Source: Liolophura sinensis (taxonomy: Eukaryota; Mollusca; Polyplacophora; Chitonida; Chitonidae). Taken from it: a stretch of DNA of 64,000 bases. Of the stretch, positions 61,701 to 64,000 are shown piece after piece. The stretch's first letter is position 1. Every line of letters starts with the position of its first letter. Made by a program: the position numbers and the translations under genes. The stretch lies in the NCBI RefSeq assembly GCF_032854445.1, contig NC_088304.1, positions 4,280,001 through 4,344,000 on the forward strand, in the 5' to 3' direction. Under the pieces are notes generated by a model that was not told the DNA's origin, searched no databases, and saw only the letters and a list, made by a program, of their open reading frames with translations.

Positions 61701-64000
61701 ATCGCCTTCTGTATGTGTTGATTGTCATCAGAAAGTACGAGAGAACCAAGGAATGCGTGGAGACATCCAGCTATAACTGTTCTAGCCAGAGGAGAGACTC
61801 ATTCAGGGATGCTGTCAGATGGGTGGAGGTGATGACAGAGACCCGCTGTGAGAAAGCCTGTGTCTTTAGCGATATTTTTGATTGCTCCTCTGATTTCTCC
61901 ACACTCCTCGCCACGGCAACCTTGGAAGGAACACTCTTGTCTGAACAGATATGTCCGTTAGTAACACTTTTTTATTATTATTTTGTCGTTAAATAAAAAT
62001 TCTGAAAGTATATGTAGCCAGAAATGAAGAATTGGAGATCATGTGTGGTCATTTGAAAATTATCATGTTGATGGCCAGTAATTTCTCTTTCTTTGAGTCG
62101 CAGTTTGAATTGCTAAATATTTTATGGGTGTTACTTGATGTCTTCTTTCATAAACCTATATTAGTACCAGGCACCTGTATATTTTACCTTAAAGATGAAT
62201 GACTTTTAAAGTTTAAATGTCATGTTTAGACCAAGAGAGGTACAAATTATTCAAAATTTGATCCCATGGGGCTAAAACCCTTTGAGGTATTAAGTTTTGA
62301 CTGACGTCAAAAAGGTCTTAATTTCAAATGTAACTGACATGGCTGCCTTTACTAGGTATTGTTCGCCGTGGTCACCTGCGAGTAATGCTTCAGGCATTTG
62401 GCAATTCCAGGATCTGTTTTTGGAGACAAAATTGATATCTTATGGTTTTTTTCCCCCAGATGGTTTTATTTGATTTATTTGCCAAAGGACAATGTAGGAA
62501 TAAAAATGCATCTTGAATATTTATTTATTTATTTGATATGGTGGAAGGAAACCATGCTGAGCCAGGGGGAAACCCACAACCGTCTGCAGGTTGCATCTTG
62601 AATATGAAGGAATGATTAATGTGTGCAAGTTTCTATATAAAGGAAGTGGATTTTTAAAACATGGGTCACCTTTACCTCTGATGTCATGTTTCAGAGCTTT
62701 AGATTCTGCCTGGGAATGCGTGGAGAGGTACGTTTCCTCATGTGATGCCGAGCAGAGCCCTCTGGTGGAGGATGTGCGTCAGCGAATCCACTCGGCCGTG
62801 GAGACTATTGGTGACCTGTGTGTTGAAGAGCAAAACTGTGATGTAGATGGGTCTGAGAAGTGTCTCTTACCACTGGTGGAGGGGCTGTTGGAGATGGGAG
62901 AAGAGGAGAAGCTGTGTCGGTAAGTGAAGTAACCAGATAGGGAAAAGCCAGTAAAACAGTCAAAATATCAATCTTGTTGGATGTGTACACCTGTTTAGAA
63001 AGTTCCCCAAGAGTGTATTTGTTGACACTGTTTTCCTATCCATTCCTTTTTCGCTCGCCCTACGAAATCATTCATTTACCAAAGTGGTTTCTGACAATCA
63101 TTTGTGGTTTTCTTCAGATTTCGTTATCATACCTGATAAATTTAGTTAGTGAGAATACAATGAATCCAATCAGTGATAATGTCATTTACCTGTACTTGTT
63201 TTCTGTGTAGTGATGTGGCCTCCGCTTTTACCTGTGTGGTCTCCATGACAACGGATTGTGGAGAAGACGAGATGAAGCCTGTGAAAAAGTCTGTGGAGTT
63301 TGTGTGGAGTATTGTGGGAGGGACCTGCCAGGATGTGACTCCGCCAATTCCCCGCCCAGGTGTCTGCCGCATCTCCGTCACAGAGCAGTGTGAAGAGTCC
63401 TACACAGAGACTGTAGCCCTGGGGCTAAGCGGAACATTGAATGATGATTATTGTGTGTATGTGTCTTCTCCTTACCTTTTAAGTGATGATTTATGAATGG
63501 CAGTGATTGTGCCTTTATTTATGAGCACAGATAACTTTCTTTCTCTGAACAAACAGCTTTGTGTTCACTTTTAAGATGTTTGACACAGATGTTCTTGTCT
63601 TTGTTCTCATAATGGGTGCTTACATCAGTACATTCATTAATTCACACTGCCAATCAGACAACAATGCATGCTCATTTGAACATTTACATACCGACACAGG
63701 GTTTCTGCTAGGTCCATTTTGCATCTGGTAAATGTACCCATCCTCTGGAAATGGATCCCCCTCAGACACAGAAAAATGTGAGAAAAAAAAAAGAATTGTC
63801 TTTTCAATGGCCTGTGGAATATTTGAATCGTTTTATAGATATTTTGATGGTAATAAATATAGTTAAACACCAAACAAACCAATCTGCACACTTGCCAAAA
63901 ACTCTTGTGTATTCGCTACATCACGGACGAGTCACGTTTTGCATCTGGTCAAAGTCTCTATTTTTGGTATGTCTGTGTTCGATACGGATGACCTAATGCA
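7696..64000 (+). CDS. Giant secreted multi-module Cys-rich protein (42 exons found, 3' incomplete)
   Basis: This is the span of one gene inferred from the exon chain listed below. The chain begins with a signal peptide and continues through nine arrays of a repeated six-cysteine module (two halves, each with a C-x7-C pair), two WAP domains, two Ly6/uPAR domains, three short linkers and three lysine-rich repeat inserts. About 3,350 codons are visible and no terminal stop is seen, so the gene continues to the right. Every exon has canonical AG/GT borders, and the phases agree throughout except inside exons 7 and 24. The product should be exported and heavily disulfide-bonded. No transmembrane segment is visible. 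I do not recognise the main module. Its helical look and Cys spacing could be compared with the insect 27-kDa hemolymph glycoprotein family, but that is a guess. Where arrays meet, a split into two genes cannot be excluded. Confidence 0.75.
8754..8925 (+). mobile_element. SINE, main family, 3'-truncated
   Basis: GAGCCTCCGTGGCAGAATGG head, GAGTCTCATCAATGG-type middle, GTAAGTTCAAGTCCAGCTCA box B, then decay after GCATGCGGATGG. Confidence 0.75.
10195..11815. repeat. 35-bp tandem array, about 45 copies
   Basis: The unit GAGAATTGTTTAAACTGTCG, CGTTACATGAGTGAT is nearly perfect at 10250-10570. It becomes more variable to about 11050, then homogeneous again in a second subfamily (GAGGAA/GAGGAATGAGAATTG). 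Each unit contains the palindrome GTTTAAAC. It lies inside intron 1. Confidence 0.93.
13085..13200 (-). mobile_element. tRNA-like SINE remnant
   Basis: GAGCTGGATTCGAGCC is the complement of a GGCTCGAATCCAGC box B, with head-like sequence downstream (AAGGCGTTGTTG region). This is a fragment only. Confidence 0.4.
14213..14720. repeat. 61-bp minisatellite derived from the 5' end of exon 2
   Basis: About eight copies of a 61-bp unit (GTACCGTAATGGTTGTTTGG, TAGGTGAAGCTGTACAATGC, GTTCTATACTCATGTAATTA) run up to the acceptor of exon 2. The last unit is the exon 2 boundary itself: GTACCGTAATTGTTGCAG, then GTTGTTTGGTAAGCGAAGC. The upstream copies lack the TTGCAG acceptor. Confidence 0.85.
14718..14820 (+). 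CDS. Exon 2: opening half-module, array A
   Basis: After TTGCAG| it reads GCLVSEAAQCTRDC... ending ...VETC with AG|GTAAGC; phase 1 in, phase 2 out. It has the C-x7-C pair (CLVSEAAQC) and the distal Cys just before the donor that mark the first half of every module. One extra Cys (TRDC) is unusual. Confidence 0.72.
15040..15335. repeat. Minisatellite ATACATCGTTTTTGTGCACA
   Basis: Units of about 23 bp, some expanded by an insert (AGCACAA...CATAATTTTTGGACTCC), repeat about ten times. The open frames on either strand here come from the repeat. Confidence 0.8.
16195..16545 (+). mobile_element. Non-LTR retrotransposon fragment (RT C-terminal region)
   Basis: One frame reads LLQKRATRVRALSPGLQQTE, PLFMTLEILNIFKLNILVKS, YNLIHD and continues to a stop at 16533-16535. 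The QKRA-R...H/QTEPLF..L.IL.I..L...... pattern is the typical tail of LINE reverse-transcriptase ORFs (the segment after the RT fold). No RT catalytic core or endonuclease is present, so this is a dead 5'-truncated copy. Confidence 0.65.
18055..18145 (+). mobile_element. SINE 3' end, main family
   Basis: GGGTTTCCCCTGGCTCTGCC, GTATAAGTGAAATATTCCTG, then (AAAT)n. Head missing. Confidence 0.7.
18440..18660 (-). mobile_element. Second SINE family copy
   Basis: The reverse complement resembles 6345-6490: both contain the GTGATGCTT/GGTGGCAGCA block, the ATGACTCCTCGTCGTC-type block, and an end running into GTTAAACCCCAAGC. Confidence 0.55.
18847..18990 (+). mobile_element. SINE head, main family
   Basis: GCGCTTCCGTAGCCGAGTGG, CAATGACCCAGGAGCCTCCC and GTGAGTTCAAGTCCAACTCA match the family. 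It breaks off after GTGGGAAGGTCC. Confidence 0.75.
19549..19648. repeat. 100-bp imperfect palindrome (hairpin/MITE-like)
   Basis: Arms of 23 bp, ATGAAGATCAACGTTAACCA at 19549 and its inverse ending at 19648, differ at a single base (GATC versus GACC). The inner sequence is also partly self-complementary. No clear target-site duplication was seen. Confidence 0.6.
20445..20545 (+). mobile_element. SINE fragment
   Basis: GCTCATGCTGACTTCCTCCC, CGTACGTGAGAAGGTG and CAGCCTGCGGATGGTC match the central part of the main family. It is diverged, with the tail reduced to ATAACTGAAATAAAACACAA. Confidence 0.55.
20608..20729 (+). CDS. Exon 3: closing half-module, array A
   Basis: TTTCAG| precedes NLRDSWNCIDRSLASC, and the exon ends ILTAIC-K with G|GTATGT; phase 2 in, phase 1 out. 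C-x7-C (CIDRSLASC) and a final Cys 23-24 residues later complete the first module. Unlike other array-closing exons it has no cap, so array A is a single module. Confidence 0.8.
20890..21155. repeat. Minisatellite GGTCCGTCAGCCAACTCCGG
   Basis: About ten copies of a 22-24-bp unit start 160 bp after the donor of exon 3, inside intron 3. Confidence 0.9.
21457..21504 (+). CDS. Exon 4: short linker
   Basis: A 48-base phase 1-1 exon between CAG| and |GTCAGT codes VGGEEPGVKPIELPAG, an acidic, proline-containing spacer with no Cys. Its phases fit between arrays A and B. Because it is small and the donor is weak, it could be optional. Confidence 0.5.
22381..22479. mobile_element. 99-bp MITE with 9-bp target-site duplication
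   Basis: Terminal inverted repeats TAGCCCTGGATGACT are perfect over 15 bp and the internal sequence is also largely palindromic. The element is flanked by the direct repeat ATGATACAT at 22372-22380 and 22480-22488. A 9-bp duplication suggests a Mutator-like (MULE) mobiliser; hAT elements usually give 8 bp. There is no coding capacity. Confidence 0.8.
22951..23041 (+). CDS. Exon 5: opening half-module, array B
   Basis: TTTCAG| then ESDSCHLEVASECISGHV... ending SSIC with AG|GTATGG; phase 1 in, phase 2 out. The CHLEVASEC pair is the standard C-x7-C. Confidence 0.85.
23515..23685 (-). mobile_element. SINE, main family, diverged
   Basis: In reverse orientation: TTTGATTGGCGATTTATGTC, CTTATACTACTGCAGCCAGC, GAGGGAAACCCACGACTGTC, CAGACCTTCCCATGTA. 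The head is lost. Confidence 0.7.
23777..24016 (+). CDS. Exon 6: closing + opening halves, array B
   Basis: A phase 2-2 exon of 240 bases, TTTCAG| to TGCAT|GTAAGG. The first half has CVSSATESC and a Cys at QLSVC; the second has CHVTRAADC and ends WSSIC. It closes module 1 and opens module 2 of the array, and it is the standard unit from which longer arrays are built. Confidence 0.88.
24567..25434 (+). CDS. Exon 7: array B closing exon with KDKTES repeats; frame interrupted
   Basis: It starts METERAIHCVEKNMDDC (C-x7-C) and closes the module at IALVC, then enters a cap: DKC...GKTC, lysine-rich (KDKTES)n from about 24815, then an acidic/Ser segment, a Cys pair CSDVDDALGC (C-x8-C) and GHC before G|GTGAGA. 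The repeat unit is 18 bp. The frame does not stay open: the first frame stops at TAA 25072-25074, the KDK pattern continues in the +1 frame from an extra A near 25055 to a stop at 25145, and the cap lies in the third frame. Total length conflicts with flanking phases by the same amount, so two one-base insertions (assembly or genuine) best explain it. Confidence 0.72.
25435..26650 (+). other. Intron 7
   Basis: Apart from a minus-strand SINE at about 26155-26335, I see no structured element in these 1.2 kb. Confidence 0.5.
26155..26335 (-). mobile_element. SINE, main family, head lost
   Basis: TTTGACTGGTGTTTTATGCC, ACTTATACGATGGCAGCCAG, GGGAAACCCACGACCATCC and CAGACCTTCCCATGTACGGC are the complement of the family body and tail. 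Confidence 0.8.
26651..26762 (+). CDS. Exon 8: opening half-module, array C
   Basis: CTGACAG| then ATSDPEPAGCVLQRVTRC... ending QRTFC with AG|GTATGC; phase 1 in, phase 2 out. CVLQRVTRC is the C-x7-C pair. Confidence 0.87.
27490..27708 (+). CDS. Exon 9: closing + opening halves, array C
   Basis: CTTCAG| SECDDVRKCMSEASEYC... to EAVC AG|GTAAAC, phase 2-2. Pairs CMSEASEYC and CQPQTALRC; an additional Cys near the start (SEC) is unusual. Confidence 0.88.
28239..28330 (+). mobile_element. tRNA-like element (SINE head or tRNA pseudogene)
   Basis: GCCCCGATAGCTCAGTCGGT gives a good acceptor-strand/box A start, with GGGTCAATCCTGG as a mutated box B. The anticodon region is disrupted by a G run (GGGGGGG), so it is not a functional tRNA. 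Confidence 0.45.
28390..28680 (+). CDS. Exon 10: closing + opening halves, array C
   Basis: GACAG| SQANITVECVQRFTASC... to KVLC AA|GTAGGT, phase 2-2. Pairs CVQRFTASC and CDSVGVSQC. The linker between halves is longer than usual and holds two extra Cys (SCSGG and SATC with intervening acidic residues), suggesting an additional disulfide. Confidence 0.87.
29144..29404 (+). CDS. Exon 11: closing + opening halves, array C
   Basis: CCCAG| NHVIQMMRCVKGNSTGC... to SEHC CT|GTGAGT, phase 2-2. Pairs CVKGNSTGC and CHMERALAC, with an extra Cys (ERC) in an acidic linker. NST and NFT are possible N-glycosylation sites. Confidence 0.88.
29663..30060 (+). CDS. Exon 12: array C closing exon with a cysteine-free cap
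   Basis: GCACAG| LRAESMLTCFRMEMSGC... closes the fourth module at GSNC, then continues for about 90 residues to KHLEG|GTAAGT (phase 1) with no Cys at all. The spacing of the cap is kept but its cysteines are replaced: Tyr where the first and second cap Cys fall (STY, TSY; both TAT codons, one step from TGT), Glu at the third. The helical leucine pattern remains. Confidence 0.83.
30727..30995 (+). mobile_element. Full-length SINE, main family
   Basis: GGCCTCCGTGGCTCAGTTGG, box A TTAGCGAGC, ATGACCCAGGAGTCTCTCAC, box B GGGTTCAAGTCC, GTACGTGGGAAGGTCTGGC, GTATAAATGAAATATTCTTG, then AAATAAATG. It ends only about 25 bases before the acceptor of exon 13. Confidence 0.93.
31020..31160 (+). CDS. Exon 13: WAP domain 1
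   Basis: TTGACAG| ESRQGSCPVLDDDVVGVC, AELC, DADC, HQLCC, NNCGHSC, ending PSS A|GTGAGT; phase 1-1. Eight cysteines with the central CC and the closing C-x3-C define a whey acidic protein/four-disulfide core domain, typically a protease inhibitor or antimicrobial module. The whole domain is one exon. Confidence 0.93.
31557..31703 (+). CDS. Exon 14: WAP domain 2
   Basis: TCGCAG| KPVFGACPHPAMPSM..., KEC, RNC, EDC, ELCC, SECGQTC, then QQAVG|GTAAGC; phase 1-1. The eight-Cys WAP pattern is complete. Placed directly after WAP 1 with matching phase, it is probably a duplicate exon, though now diverged. The residue before the closing loop does not identify a target protease. Confidence 0.93.
32143..32406 (+). 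mobile_element. SINE, main family, 5' end degraded
   Basis: GCCCTCAGTTGGTTAGTGCA, AATGACCCAGAAGCTTCTCA, GTACGTGGGAAGGTCTGCCA, GTATAAGTGAAATATTCTTG, AGTACGGCGTAAAACACC, (AAAT)n. Confidence 0.9.
32728..32757 (+). CDS. Exon 15: short linker
   Basis: A 30-base phase 1-1 micro-exon (TTTTACAG| to CCAG|GTAAGC) codes VSELRNESLPG-like spacer sequence. Both splice sites are strong and the phases fit, with NES a possible glycosylation site. Confidence 0.6.
32845..32998 (+). mobile_element. tRNA-like SINE remnant
   Basis: GAGGTCACAGGTTCAAATCC supplies a box B, followed by GGCTGGTTTTGTCATGGCTT, TATGTCAGGAGGTTTGT. Similar pieces occur near 39.0 and 46.2 kb, so a third family is likely. Confidence 0.45.
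33000..33345 (+). mobile_element. Second SINE family copy
   Basis: AAGTTGGGAGACATGGGATT, AAACCGGGATTGGGTCATAC, CAAAGACTTTAAAAATTTTA and the 3' end ATCATATGAGTGAAAAATGA parallel the copy at 6218-6505. Confidence 0.65.
33431..33536 (+). CDS. Exon 16: opening half-module, array D
   Basis: TTTTTAG| DSCDVESATECVQTFL... ending DDLVC AG|GTAAGT; phase 1 in, phase 2 out. CDVESATEC is the C-x7-C pair. The last 47 bases and the donor belong to an 88-bp tandem repeat that continues into the intron. Confidence 0.9.
33490..33915. repeat. 88-bp tandem repeat made from the 3' end and donor of exon 16
   Basis: About five units. The first includes the exon end GTTTGATGATTTGGTCTGCA|G and donor. Later units carry GTTTGAGGATTTTTCTGCCC (donor lost), and the last recovers TTTGATGACTTTGTCTGCAG followed by GTAAGT at 33887. 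A duplicated canonical donor therefore exists 350 bp downstream of the true one. Confidence 0.85.
34310..35115. repeat. 40-bp minisatellite, about 20 copies
   Basis: The unit GATAAGTGACTTTTATTTTT, ATAAGCACCATGATGATTAT is tandemly repeated with two main variants (CACCATGATG and CATCATGTTG) that tend to alternate, suggesting higher-order 80-bp units. It ends about 80 bp before exon 17. Confidence 0.94.
35194..35445 (+). CDS. Exon 17: closing + opening halves, array D
   Basis: ATTTCAG| RGLTTLEECTMKSIPSC... to TAVC GA|GTGAGT, phase 2-2. Pairs CTMKSIPSC and CMPHVAHRC, with a closing Cys at NTLC. Confidence 0.88.
35682..35909 (+). CDS. Exon 18: closing + opening halves, array D
   Basis: CTGGCAG| ELVDYILECVQKTGMTC... 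to TNFC GG|GTGAGT, phase 2-2. Pairs CVQKTGMTC and CSVRGFWSC. The opening half is unusually short (only 8 residues between its second and third Cys). Confidence 0.86.
36104..36483 (+). CDS. Exon 19: array D closing exon with intact cap
   Basis: TTGTAG| NIQQKFGCYSQNLVGC closes the module at DEC, followed by the cap: FKC, 24 residues, IDIC, RHIDALTL, C (C-x8-C) and SSARC about 31 residues later. It ends GAA A|GTAAGT in phase 1. This is the clearest example of the cap, C-x24-C-x8-C-x31-C, uninterrupted by low-complexity sequence. Confidence 0.85.
37354..37442 (+). CDS. Exon 20: Ly6/uPAR domain 1, N-terminal part
   Basis: TTGGTAG| KMQIPLVCHSCHGDADQSC, EDTEVC, ending DQR|GTGAGT; phase 1 in, phase 0 out. 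L-x-C-x2-C followed by two spaced Cys is the start of a three-finger (Ly6/uPAR) domain, and an intron at this point is common in that family. The same split and phases are found in the second domain at 51881-52541. Confidence 0.85.
37568..37830 (+). mobile_element. Full-length SINE, main family (near consensus)
   Basis: GGCCTCCGTGGCTCAGTCGG, GCGCTAGCGCAGCGTAATGA, CTGTGAGTTCAAGTCCAGCT, GGTCGTGGGTTTCCCCCGG, GTATAAGTGAAATATTCTTG, AGTACGGCGTAAAAAACACC. Among the least diverged copies here. Confidence 0.95.
38743..38959 (+). CDS. Exon 21: Ly6/uPAR domain 1, C-terminal part
   Basis: CTTCAG| SCITIRDEAAGSVTRGC, EAC, NRC, DRQC, WECC, TPGCNN, then a tail to LPEG|GTAATC; phase 0 in, phase 1 out. The terminal CC-x5-CN signature completes the three-finger fold. 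The tail of about 22 residues is a linker, not a GPI signal, so the domain is internal. Confidence 0.88.
38990..39165 (+). mobile_element. tRNA-like SINE remnant
   Basis: CAGGTTGCTGGATCAAATCC is box-B-like, followed by TTTGGCTGTGGCTTTAAGTC, AGGGGGATATG and a CAAACAAATAAAC tail. Resembles the third family at 32.85 kb. Confidence 0.45.
39764..39872 (+). CDS. Exon 22: opening half-module, array E
   Basis: TTCATAG| ETSSCPVSVFAKCVTRFV... ending GIQC GG|GTAAGT; phase 1 in, phase 2 out. Pair CPVSVFAKC. Confidence 0.87.
40665..40735 (+). mobile_element. tRNA-like sequence
   Basis: AGCCTGGTGGTAGAAGTGTG and ACTGGTTCAAATCCTCAGC give recognisable A and B boxes about 35 bases apart. No cloverleaf I would trust; a SINE head or tRNA pseudogene. 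Confidence 0.35.
40827..41057 (+). CDS. Exon 23: closing + opening halves, array E
   Basis: TTTCAG| GKLTEEALRSCSDSLSDC... to EDVC CT|GTGAGT, phase 2-2. The closing half has C-x6-C (CSDSLSDC), the only closing pair in the gene that is not x7. The opening pair CDVEAAFSC is normal. It contains no in-frame ATG near its start, so a simple ORF search would miss it. Confidence 0.85.
41270..41457 (+). mobile_element. SINE, main family, internally deleted
   Basis: GGCATCCGTGGCTCAGTTGG head and GTGAGTTCAAGTCCAGCTC box B join directly to TGCCCGGTTTCCTCCCATCA and the normal tail. About 75 bp of the body is missing. Confidence 0.9.
42054..43133 (+). CDS. Exon 24: array E closing exon with KTKESGG repeats; frame interrupted
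   Basis: TTTCTAG| LLTETSLADTIHCIKEKTAKC closes the module at QGC; the cap begins at ATC and runs into about 30 copies of a 21-bp unit coding KTKESGG, then SHGGKSGGGSS..., KARC, VNC, CDLDTAAVC and GQAC before GCA G|GTAAGC. The frame fails twice: the module frame enters the repeat out of register (near 42246-42263) and stops at TAA 42358; a one-base loss near 42335 shifts the repeat into the frame that is open to the donor. Length conflicts with flanking phases accordingly. Sequencing or assembly error, or a damaged allele. Confidence 0.7.
43134..44502 (+). other. Intron 24
   Basis: It holds a minus-strand SINE at about 43606-43745 and an uninterrupted run of 18 G at 43915-43932. Otherwise it is unremarkable AT-rich sequence. 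Confidence 0.5.
43606..43745 (-). mobile_element. SINE, main family, head lost
   Basis: TTTGATTGGTGTTTTCGGCC, ACTCATACGACAGTGGCCAG, GGCAGAACCTGGGGGAAAC are the complement of the family body and tail. Confidence 0.75.
44503..44614 (+). CDS. Exon 25 (tentative): opening half-module, array F
   Basis: An exon with phase 1 in and phase 2 out is required between exons 24 and 26. This frame reads EVCVMPVGKACIRYT... FC, with a C-x7-C pair (CVMPVGKAC) and a third Cys 16 residues on. The only phase-compatible limits are GCCAG| and AAG|GTTGAG, giving 112 bases, a normal size. Both splice sites are weak, and a stronger donor inside (CAG|GTATGA at 44549) would lose the third Cys. Confidence 0.45.
45331..45588 (+). 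CDS. Exon 26: closing + opening halves, array F
   Basis: CTTTCAG| SMIPKSVTCVRDHTRNC... to DVLC AG|GTATGT, phase 2-2. Pairs CVRDHTRNC and CNVKKAVSC with one extra Cys (DQC) in the linker. Confidence 0.88.
45595..45985. repeat. 25-27-bp minisatellite beginning at the donor of exon 26
   Basis: Units of ACCATTACATTCTACTGACC, AGCTG repeat about 14 times, starting within ten bases of the splice donor (GTATGTACATTCTGCTGACC). Confidence 0.88.
45985..46160 (+). mobile_element. SINE, main family, diverged
   Basis: GTTGCTGTGAGTTCAAATGC, GGAAGGTCTGCAAGCAAGTT, GGTGAAATATTC, (AAAT)n tail; the head is replaced by the minisatellite. Confidence 0.65.
46200..46345 (+). mobile_element. Third SINE-like family fragment
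   Basis: GGCTTAAAATCAGGAGGTTT, GTCAGG, CGTATAAGTGAAAAATTCGT, TTAGCATTAAACATGAAATA; resembles the piece at 32.85 kb with a related 3' end. Confidence 0.4.
46645..47441 (+). CDS. Exon 27: array F closing exon with intact KEKGPS repeats
   Basis: CCACAG| RQVIDTKTCVYKHMKEC closes the module at SDQC. The cap starts DQC-PALLTGL, then (KEKGPS)n runs for about 23 copies of an 18-bp unit from 46848 to 47275, followed by CHSAEVSFHC (C-x8-C) and EQKC, ending AAA G|GTGAGT. The entire 797 bases stay in one open frame consistent with phase 2 in and phase 1 out, which shows such inserts are tolerated in the protein. Antisense frames of 160 residues here are repeat shadows. Confidence 0.9.
47515..47730 (+). 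mobile_element. SINE, main family, diverged
   Basis: AGTTAGCAAGCCAGCATGGT, AATCTCTCACCAATGCAGTC, CCAGCTCATGCTGGTTTCCT, GTATGTGCGAAATATTCTTG. Confidence 0.75.
48170..48322 (+). mobile_element. SINE 3' part, main family
   Basis: AACCTGTGGATTGTCGTGGA, GGCTCTGCCCAGTTTCGTCC, AGTGAAATATTCTTGAGAAT, CACCAATCAAATAAATAAAT. Confidence 0.8.
48467..48563 (+). CDS. Exon 28: opening half-module, array G
   Basis: CTTGTAG| EPETCLQHEAFGCILGF... ending TILC AG|GTAACC; phase 1 in, phase 2 out. Pair CLQHEAFGC. Confidence 0.86.
48854..49075 (+). CDS. Exon 29: closing + opening halves, array G
   Basis: TTTTCAG| SHHSFDSIELCVRRSILKC... to SEMC TC|GTAAGT, phase 2-2. Pairs CVRRSILKC and CEAEQAVHC. The coding frame differs from the longer open frame over the same bases (48728-48955), which is a shadow. 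Confidence 0.86.
50369..50587 (+). CDS. Exon 30: closing + opening halves, array G
   Basis: TTTGCAG| NLNASLECVSKHTTHC... to DQFC AC|GTAAGT, phase 2-2. Pairs CVSKHTTHC and CDMKSVREC; CSC at the module junction. Confidence 0.88.
50982..51376 (+). CDS. Exon 31: array G closing exon with intact cap
   Basis: GCTTCAG| TSVNNAVECALETTSHC closes the module at RAVC; the cap reads ANC, 23 residues, TTQC, SALRELVK, C (C-x8-C), then ESEC, ending GCA G|GTATTA in phase 1. Same cap as exon 19, without low-complexity sequence. Confidence 0.88.
51450..51830. repeat. ~95-110-bp tandem repeat, four units
   Basis: Each unit contains AAAGCACAATGACAAG, TTCCATCACTGGGGCTCTGT, GAGCATATCACTGAG and TTTGAGCTCAGGTTTTGCAT followed by ACAGGTAAAG. 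The last piece is a donor-like CAG|GTAAAG, so several decoy donors follow the true donor of exon 31. Confidence 0.9.
51881..51972 (+). CDS. Exon 32: Ly6/uPAR domain 2, N-terminal part
   Basis: TTGACAG| GPPPLTCYRCHRLSSNEEC, TEVC, ending NKQ|GTAAAT; phase 1 in, phase 0 out. L-x-C-x2-C-x8-C-x6-C matches exon 20, including a shared TEVC. Confidence 0.87.
52349..52541 (+). CDS. Exon 33: Ly6/uPAR domain 2, C-terminal part
   Basis: TTTCCAG| ACETVIDDKGSG..., KGC, NAC, WHCCRDNLCN, then a Pro/Val-rich linker to MPG|GTGAGG; phase 0 in, phase 1 out. CC-x4-CN completes the three-finger domain. As in domain 1, no GPI-type hydrophobic tail follows. Confidence 0.9.
53699..53968 (+). mobile_element. Full-length SINE, main family
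   Basis: GGGCCTCCGTGGCTCAGTTG, TTAGCGCGCTAGCGCAGCGT, a 13-bp internal duplication around CAGAAACC, GTGAGTTCAAGCCCATCTCA, GTATAAGTGAAATATTCTTG, then the tail. Confidence 0.93.
54140..54235. repeat. Three-copy tandem repeat
   Basis: CCATATTAGCCCATGACAAA, ATACACGAACCTG repeated three times, the last copy diverging at its end. Confidence 0.85.
54373..54478 (+). CDS. Exon 34: opening half-module, array H
   Basis: GATTCAG| EPSSCDLSLVSQCLQTSS... ending GGC CT|GTGAGT; phase 1 in, phase 2 out. Pair CDLSLVSQC; an extra Cys (PYC) just before the last one. Confidence 0.86.
55120..55310 (-). mobile_element. SINE, main family, degraded
   Basis: TTTGATTGGCATTTATAACA, AGGAGAAACCCATGACCATC, GATCTTTCCACGTACGG and CTTGACTTGAACTCGTAACA are the complement of tail, body and box B. 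Confidence 0.65.
55665..55890 (+). mobile_element. SINE, main family, 5'-truncated
   Basis: GAGTCTCTCACCAATGCAGT, GTGAGTTCAAGTCCAGCTCA, GTATGTGGGAAGGTCTGTC, AAGTGAAATATTTTTGAATA, CGGCGTAAAACGCC, (AAAT)n. Confidence 0.88.
56022..56255 (+). CDS. Exon 35: closing + opening halves, array H
   Basis: CTTATAG| LELQRSEHCIRTKVFDC... to DELC AT|GTAAGT, phase 2-2. Pairs CIRTKVFDC and CSVNAAQEC. Confidence 0.89.
56914..57165 (+). CDS. Exon 36: closing + opening halves, array H
   Basis: AAACAG| NVNLTLDCIQTRTALC... to DEEIC AG|GTAGGT, phase 2-2. Pairs CIQTRTALC and CQLSDGREC. NLT near the start is a glycosylation candidate. Confidence 0.89.
57735..57850 (+). mobile_element. Second SINE family fragment
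   Basis: AAAGTCAGGAGACAAATGTG, GAATCAAACCAGGGTCAGGT, ATACCAAAGACATGTTGAGT follow the order of the copies at 6.2 and 33.0 kb. Confidence 0.55.
58283..58656 (+). CDS. Exon 37: array H closing exon with intact cap
   Basis: TTTTCAAG| SMTNETYRCISEHTAGC closes the module at EVEC, then LHLC, 21 residues, GRIC, DLIVEFRE, C (C-x8-C) and DELC near the end, AAC A|GTAAGT in phase 1. The acceptor is AAG rather than CAG. Confidence 0.87.
58657..60212 (+). other. Intron 37
   Basis: Its first 900 bases are occupied by the 28-30-bp minisatellite described separately. The remaining 650 bases show nothing recognisable. Confidence 0.55.
58775..59545. repeat. 28-30-bp minisatellite TGAACTGTTTCCAGGACAGT
   Basis: About 27 copies with spacer variants (GCTGGCCA, ACCAGCCT, CTTCACC). 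Each unit carries GTTTCCAG|GACAG, an acceptor-like string, so intron 37 has more than 20 decoy acceptors. Long open frames on both strands over this region are repeat artefacts. Confidence 0.93.
60213..60254 (+). CDS. Exon 38: short linker
   Basis: A 42-base phase 1-1 exon (TTACAG| to CAAG|GTAAGA) codes PDPDNTTVIPPEQG preceded by a split Ile codon. Proline-rich with NTT, a glycosylation candidate. Strong splice sites. Confidence 0.62.
60890..60998 (+). CDS. Exon 39: opening half-module, array I
   Basis: TTCACAG| EPETCRLKKATQCITTQI... ending LVIC GG|GTAAGC; phase 1 in, phase 2 out. Pair CRLKKATQC. The EPETC start matches exon 28. Confidence 0.88.
61732..61956 (+). CDS. Exon 40: closing + opening halves, array I
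   Basis: CATCAG| GKYERTKECVETSSYNC... to EQIC CC|GTTAGT, phase 2-2. Pairs CVETSSYNC and CVFSDIFDC; closing Cys at ETRC and an extra one at EKAC. Confidence 0.87.
62517..62600 (-). mobile_element. SINE fragment
   Basis: TTTATTTATTTATTTGATAT, GGTGGAAGGAAACCATGCTG, AGGGGGAAACCCACAACCGT: complement of the main-family tail and mid-body with an internal deletion. Confidence 0.65.
62695..62919 (+). CDS. Exon 41: closing + opening halves, array I
   Basis: TTTCAG| ALDSAWECVERYVSSC... to EKLC CG|GTAAGT, phase 2-2. Pairs CVERYVSSC and CDVDGSEKC. Confidence 0.89.
63211..63456 (+). CDS. Exon 42: closing + opening halves, array I (last exon found)
   Basis: GTGTAG| RDVASAFTCVVSMTTDC... to DDYC GT|GTATGT, phase 2-2. 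Pairs CVVSMTTDC and CRISVTEQC. Because it ends in phase 2 with an open module, at least one further exon must lie beyond the window. Confidence 0.87.
63457..64000 (+). other. Start of the next intron
   Basis: No acceptor followed by a C-x7-C half-module is visible in these 544 bases. Nothing else recognisable. Confidence 0.5.
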